Shown: positions 5,426-6,455 of the stretch, one piece after another
Position numbering within the stretch: position 1 is the first letter of the stretch
How the letters are laid out: every line of letters starts with the position of its first letter
Assembly: GCA_018500075.1 (NCBI GenBank)
Contig: JAHBAN010000009.1
Location: 1 to 6,455, forward strand
DNA length: 6,455 nt
Direction: 5' to 3'
DNA from: Flavobacteriia bacterium
GTDB lineage: Bacteria; Bacteroidota; Bacteroidia; Flavobacteriales; Flavobacteriaceae
Position numbers and translations under genes: made by a program
Notes under the pieces: model-generated
Seen by the model: the letters and a program-made list of their open reading frames with translations, nothing else
Told to the model about the DNA's origin: nothing
The model's database searches: none

Positions 5426-5916
5426 GAGAGCTTCCTTGCGCGGCGCAGGAGCATATCGCGCTTCACTTTGGAGAGCCGGTCAAAATACATCTGGCCGTTG
5501 AGGTGATCGATTTGGTGTTGAACGGAGGTGGCCCAGAGGCCGACGTAGTCGCGCCGCTCGATGACGCCTTCGCTGTTGAGAAAGCGCAGGCTGACCCCGC
5601 GGGGGCGTTTGACGACGGCGGACACACCGGGGAGATTTGGGCTGGCTTCCTCATGTTCGCGAAAAACGCCGCTCATGTCGATGATCTCGGGGTTCGCCAT
5701 GAGAACAGCTTTGCCGCGCTCCTCGCTGGCGTCGACAACGGCCAGCCGCAGCATCACGCCGATCTGGGGTGCGGCGAGGCCGACGCCCGGCATGGCTTCC
5801 ATTGTGTCGACCATATCGGCCCAGATGGCGCGGATCTCGTCTGTGACGGCTGCGACGGGCGCGGCTTTGCTGCGCAGGCGTTTGTCGGGCCAAGGGATGC
5901 AGGGTCTGGCGGTCAT
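5422..5916 (-). CDS. def: Peptide deformylase-like protein with altered active site
   Basis: A 164-residue protein of the peptide deformylase fold. Motif 1 is intact (GVGLAAPQIG, residues 44-53). Motif 2, normally EGCLS, reads EEASPNLPG (89-97): the metal-binding Cys is Ser92 (AGC, 5643-5641). Motif 3, normally QHExDHL, reads QHQIDHLNG (133-141): both metal-binding His (134, 138) remain but the catalytic Glu is Gln135 (CAA, 5514-5512). The intact deformylase just upstream has Cys and Glu at the matching positions, which fixes the alignment. Ordinary deformylase activity is therefore doubtful; a binding, regulatory or different catalytic role is possible. The frame is clean and codon use matches its neighbours, so it is not a decaying pseudogene. 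I chose ATG 5916 (MTARPCIPWPDKRL, the normal family start); an in-frame GTG at 5940 adds eight residues, with no good Shine-Dalgarno for either. It overlaps fmt by 4 bases. I recall close relatives in other Rhodobacteraceae with the same two changes. Confidence 0.88.
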   Translation of the reverse strand: MTARPCIPWPDKRLRSKAAPVAAVTDEIRAIWADMVDTMEAMPGVGLAAPQIGVMLRLAVVDASEERGKAVLMANPEIIDMSGVFREHEEASPNLPGVSAVVKRPRGVSLRFLNSEGVIERRDYVGLWATSVQHQIDHLNGQMYFDRLSKVKRDMLLRRARKLS

Positions 5917-5963
5917 GGGTGCGCTTTCAGATAGGGCCACGGAACGAGGGGCGGAACGCTCAT
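5913..5963 (-). other. 16-codon micro-ORF between the two deformylase genes (possible relic or coupling leader)
   Basis: In the gap between the two def genes an ATG at 5963-5961 overlaps the stop of the upstream def (ATGA). It reads 16 codons, MSVPPLVPWPYLKAHP, and its TGA (5915-5913) overlaps the ATG of the downstream def-like gene, again as ATGA. The peptide resembles the start of that gene's product: PPLVPWP against RPCIPWP. It could be the stub of a deleted third deformylase copy, or a small reading frame that passes ribosomes from one gene to the next. No strong Shine-Dalgarno precedes it. The overlaps are seen in the sequence; either function is inference. Confidence 0.35.
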
Positions 5964-6455
5964 GCGCGCATCATCTCGCGTTTGAGCTTTTGCATTTTGC
6001 GGGTGATCATCTGGCGGCGCATGGCCCCGAGATAATCAATGAAAAGCTTGCCATTGAGGTGGTCGATCTCGTGCTGCACGCAGGTCGCCCAGAGGCCATC
6101 AAAGGTATCGCTTTGCTCGCGCCCGTCGCGGTCGATCCAGCGCACATCAACCGTCTTGGGGCGGGTGACTTCGCCGTATTGATCGGGGATCGAGAGACAG
6201 CCCTCTTCATAGGTGTTTGTGTCCTCGGAGGCGGCCACAATCTCGGGATTGAACATCATCACGGGCTTGGGCGTTTCGCCTTCTTCCTTGACACAATCGA
6301 GCACAATAACCCGCGAAAGCACGCCGATCTGGGGCGCGGCAAGGCCGATCCCCGGTGCGTCATACATGGTTGCGAGCATATCGTCGCCAAGCTTGCGCAG
6401 ATCGTCCGAGAGGTCTGGCACTGGCGCGCAGACCTTTTTGAGGCGGGGGTCGGGG
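5960..6455 (-). CDS. def: Peptide deformylase, 5' end beyond the window
   Basis: Removes the formyl group from the N-terminal methionine of nascent proteins at the ribosome; a metal-dependent (usually Fe2+) enzyme. All three motifs are intact: GIGLAAPQIG, EEGCLSIP with the metal-binding Cys, and QHEIDHLNG with two metal-binding His and the catalytic Glu. The C-terminal helix is basic (RRQMITRKMQKLKREMMRA), a feature used for ribosome contact in this family. The reading frame runs to the right edge: upstream of the GTG at 6421, the codons up to 6454 read PDPRLKKVCAP, the standard deformylase N-terminal sequence. That GTG is therefore an internal valine, and about 165 residues are visible with only several missing. 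This is the likely working deformylase of the cluster. It is the first visible gene of the minus-strand block; its promoter lies outside. Confidence 0.96.
   Translation of the reverse strand, partial: PDPRLKKVCAPVPDLSDDLRKLGDDMLATMYDAPGIGLAAPQIGVLSRVIVLDCVKEEGETPKPVMMFNPEIVAASEDTNTYEEGCLSIPDQYGEVTRPKTVDVRWIDRDGREQSDTFDGLWATCVQHEIDHLNGKLFIDYLGAMRRQMITRKMQKLKREMMRA

Noticed and set aside
5422..5916. Reading the altered deformylase as a pseudogene or a sequencing error
   Set aside because: The frame is uninterrupted, keeps the rest of the fold, matches its neighbours in base composition, and the two changes lie in separate motifs.
6419..6421. GTG as the start of the right-edge deformylase
   Set aside because: The codons upstream to the window edge read PDPRLKKVCAP, the normal deformylase N-terminal region, so this codon is an internal Val and the gene is cut by the window.

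Overview
The window looks like core chromosome of an alphaproteobacterium, most likely a Rhodobacteraceae (Roseobacter-type) strain. This rests on the high-GC sequence, the style of the proteins (for example the RWGMRCLDLDLL motif of FolK), the compact gene packing and the def-def-fmt arrangement. The genus cannot be told from the sequence alone. I see no mobile element, CRISPR array, tRNA or rRNA, and no non-coding stretch over about 140 bases.

Layout: (1) Positions 12-581, minus strand: folK (folate synthesis), reading out of the left edge. A 125-base divergent spacer follows. (2) 707-1279, plus: a NYN/LabA-like putative RNase, then a 138-base spacer. (3) 1418-4038, plus: a tight, overlapping four-gene block of ispH (isoprenoid precursor synthesis), a class I SAM-dependent methyltransferase, rnhA (RNase HI) and a TRIC/UPF0126-type membrane protein. 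(4) 4035-6455, minus: a second tight block, transcribed from the right edge towards the middle. It holds an intact peptide deformylase (5' end cut off by the window), a second deformylase-like gene with two key active-site residues replaced, fmt (methionyl-tRNA formyltransferase), and two small membrane proteins, at least one of the GlsB/YeaQ/YmgE type. The two blocks converge with stop codons overlapping by 4 bases.

The minus block links both ends of the formyl-methionine cycle: Fmt adds the formyl group to initiator Met-tRNA and deformylase removes it from the nascent peptide. The plus block is a set of household genes joined by translational coupling rather than an obvious single pathway.

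Most of the window is ordinary housekeeping. The parts worth a second look are the deformylase-like protein that keeps the fold but has Ser in place of the metal-binding Cys and Gln in place of the catalytic Glu, and a 16-codon micro-ORF between the two def genes that resembles a deformylase N-terminus and is joined to both by ATGA overlaps.
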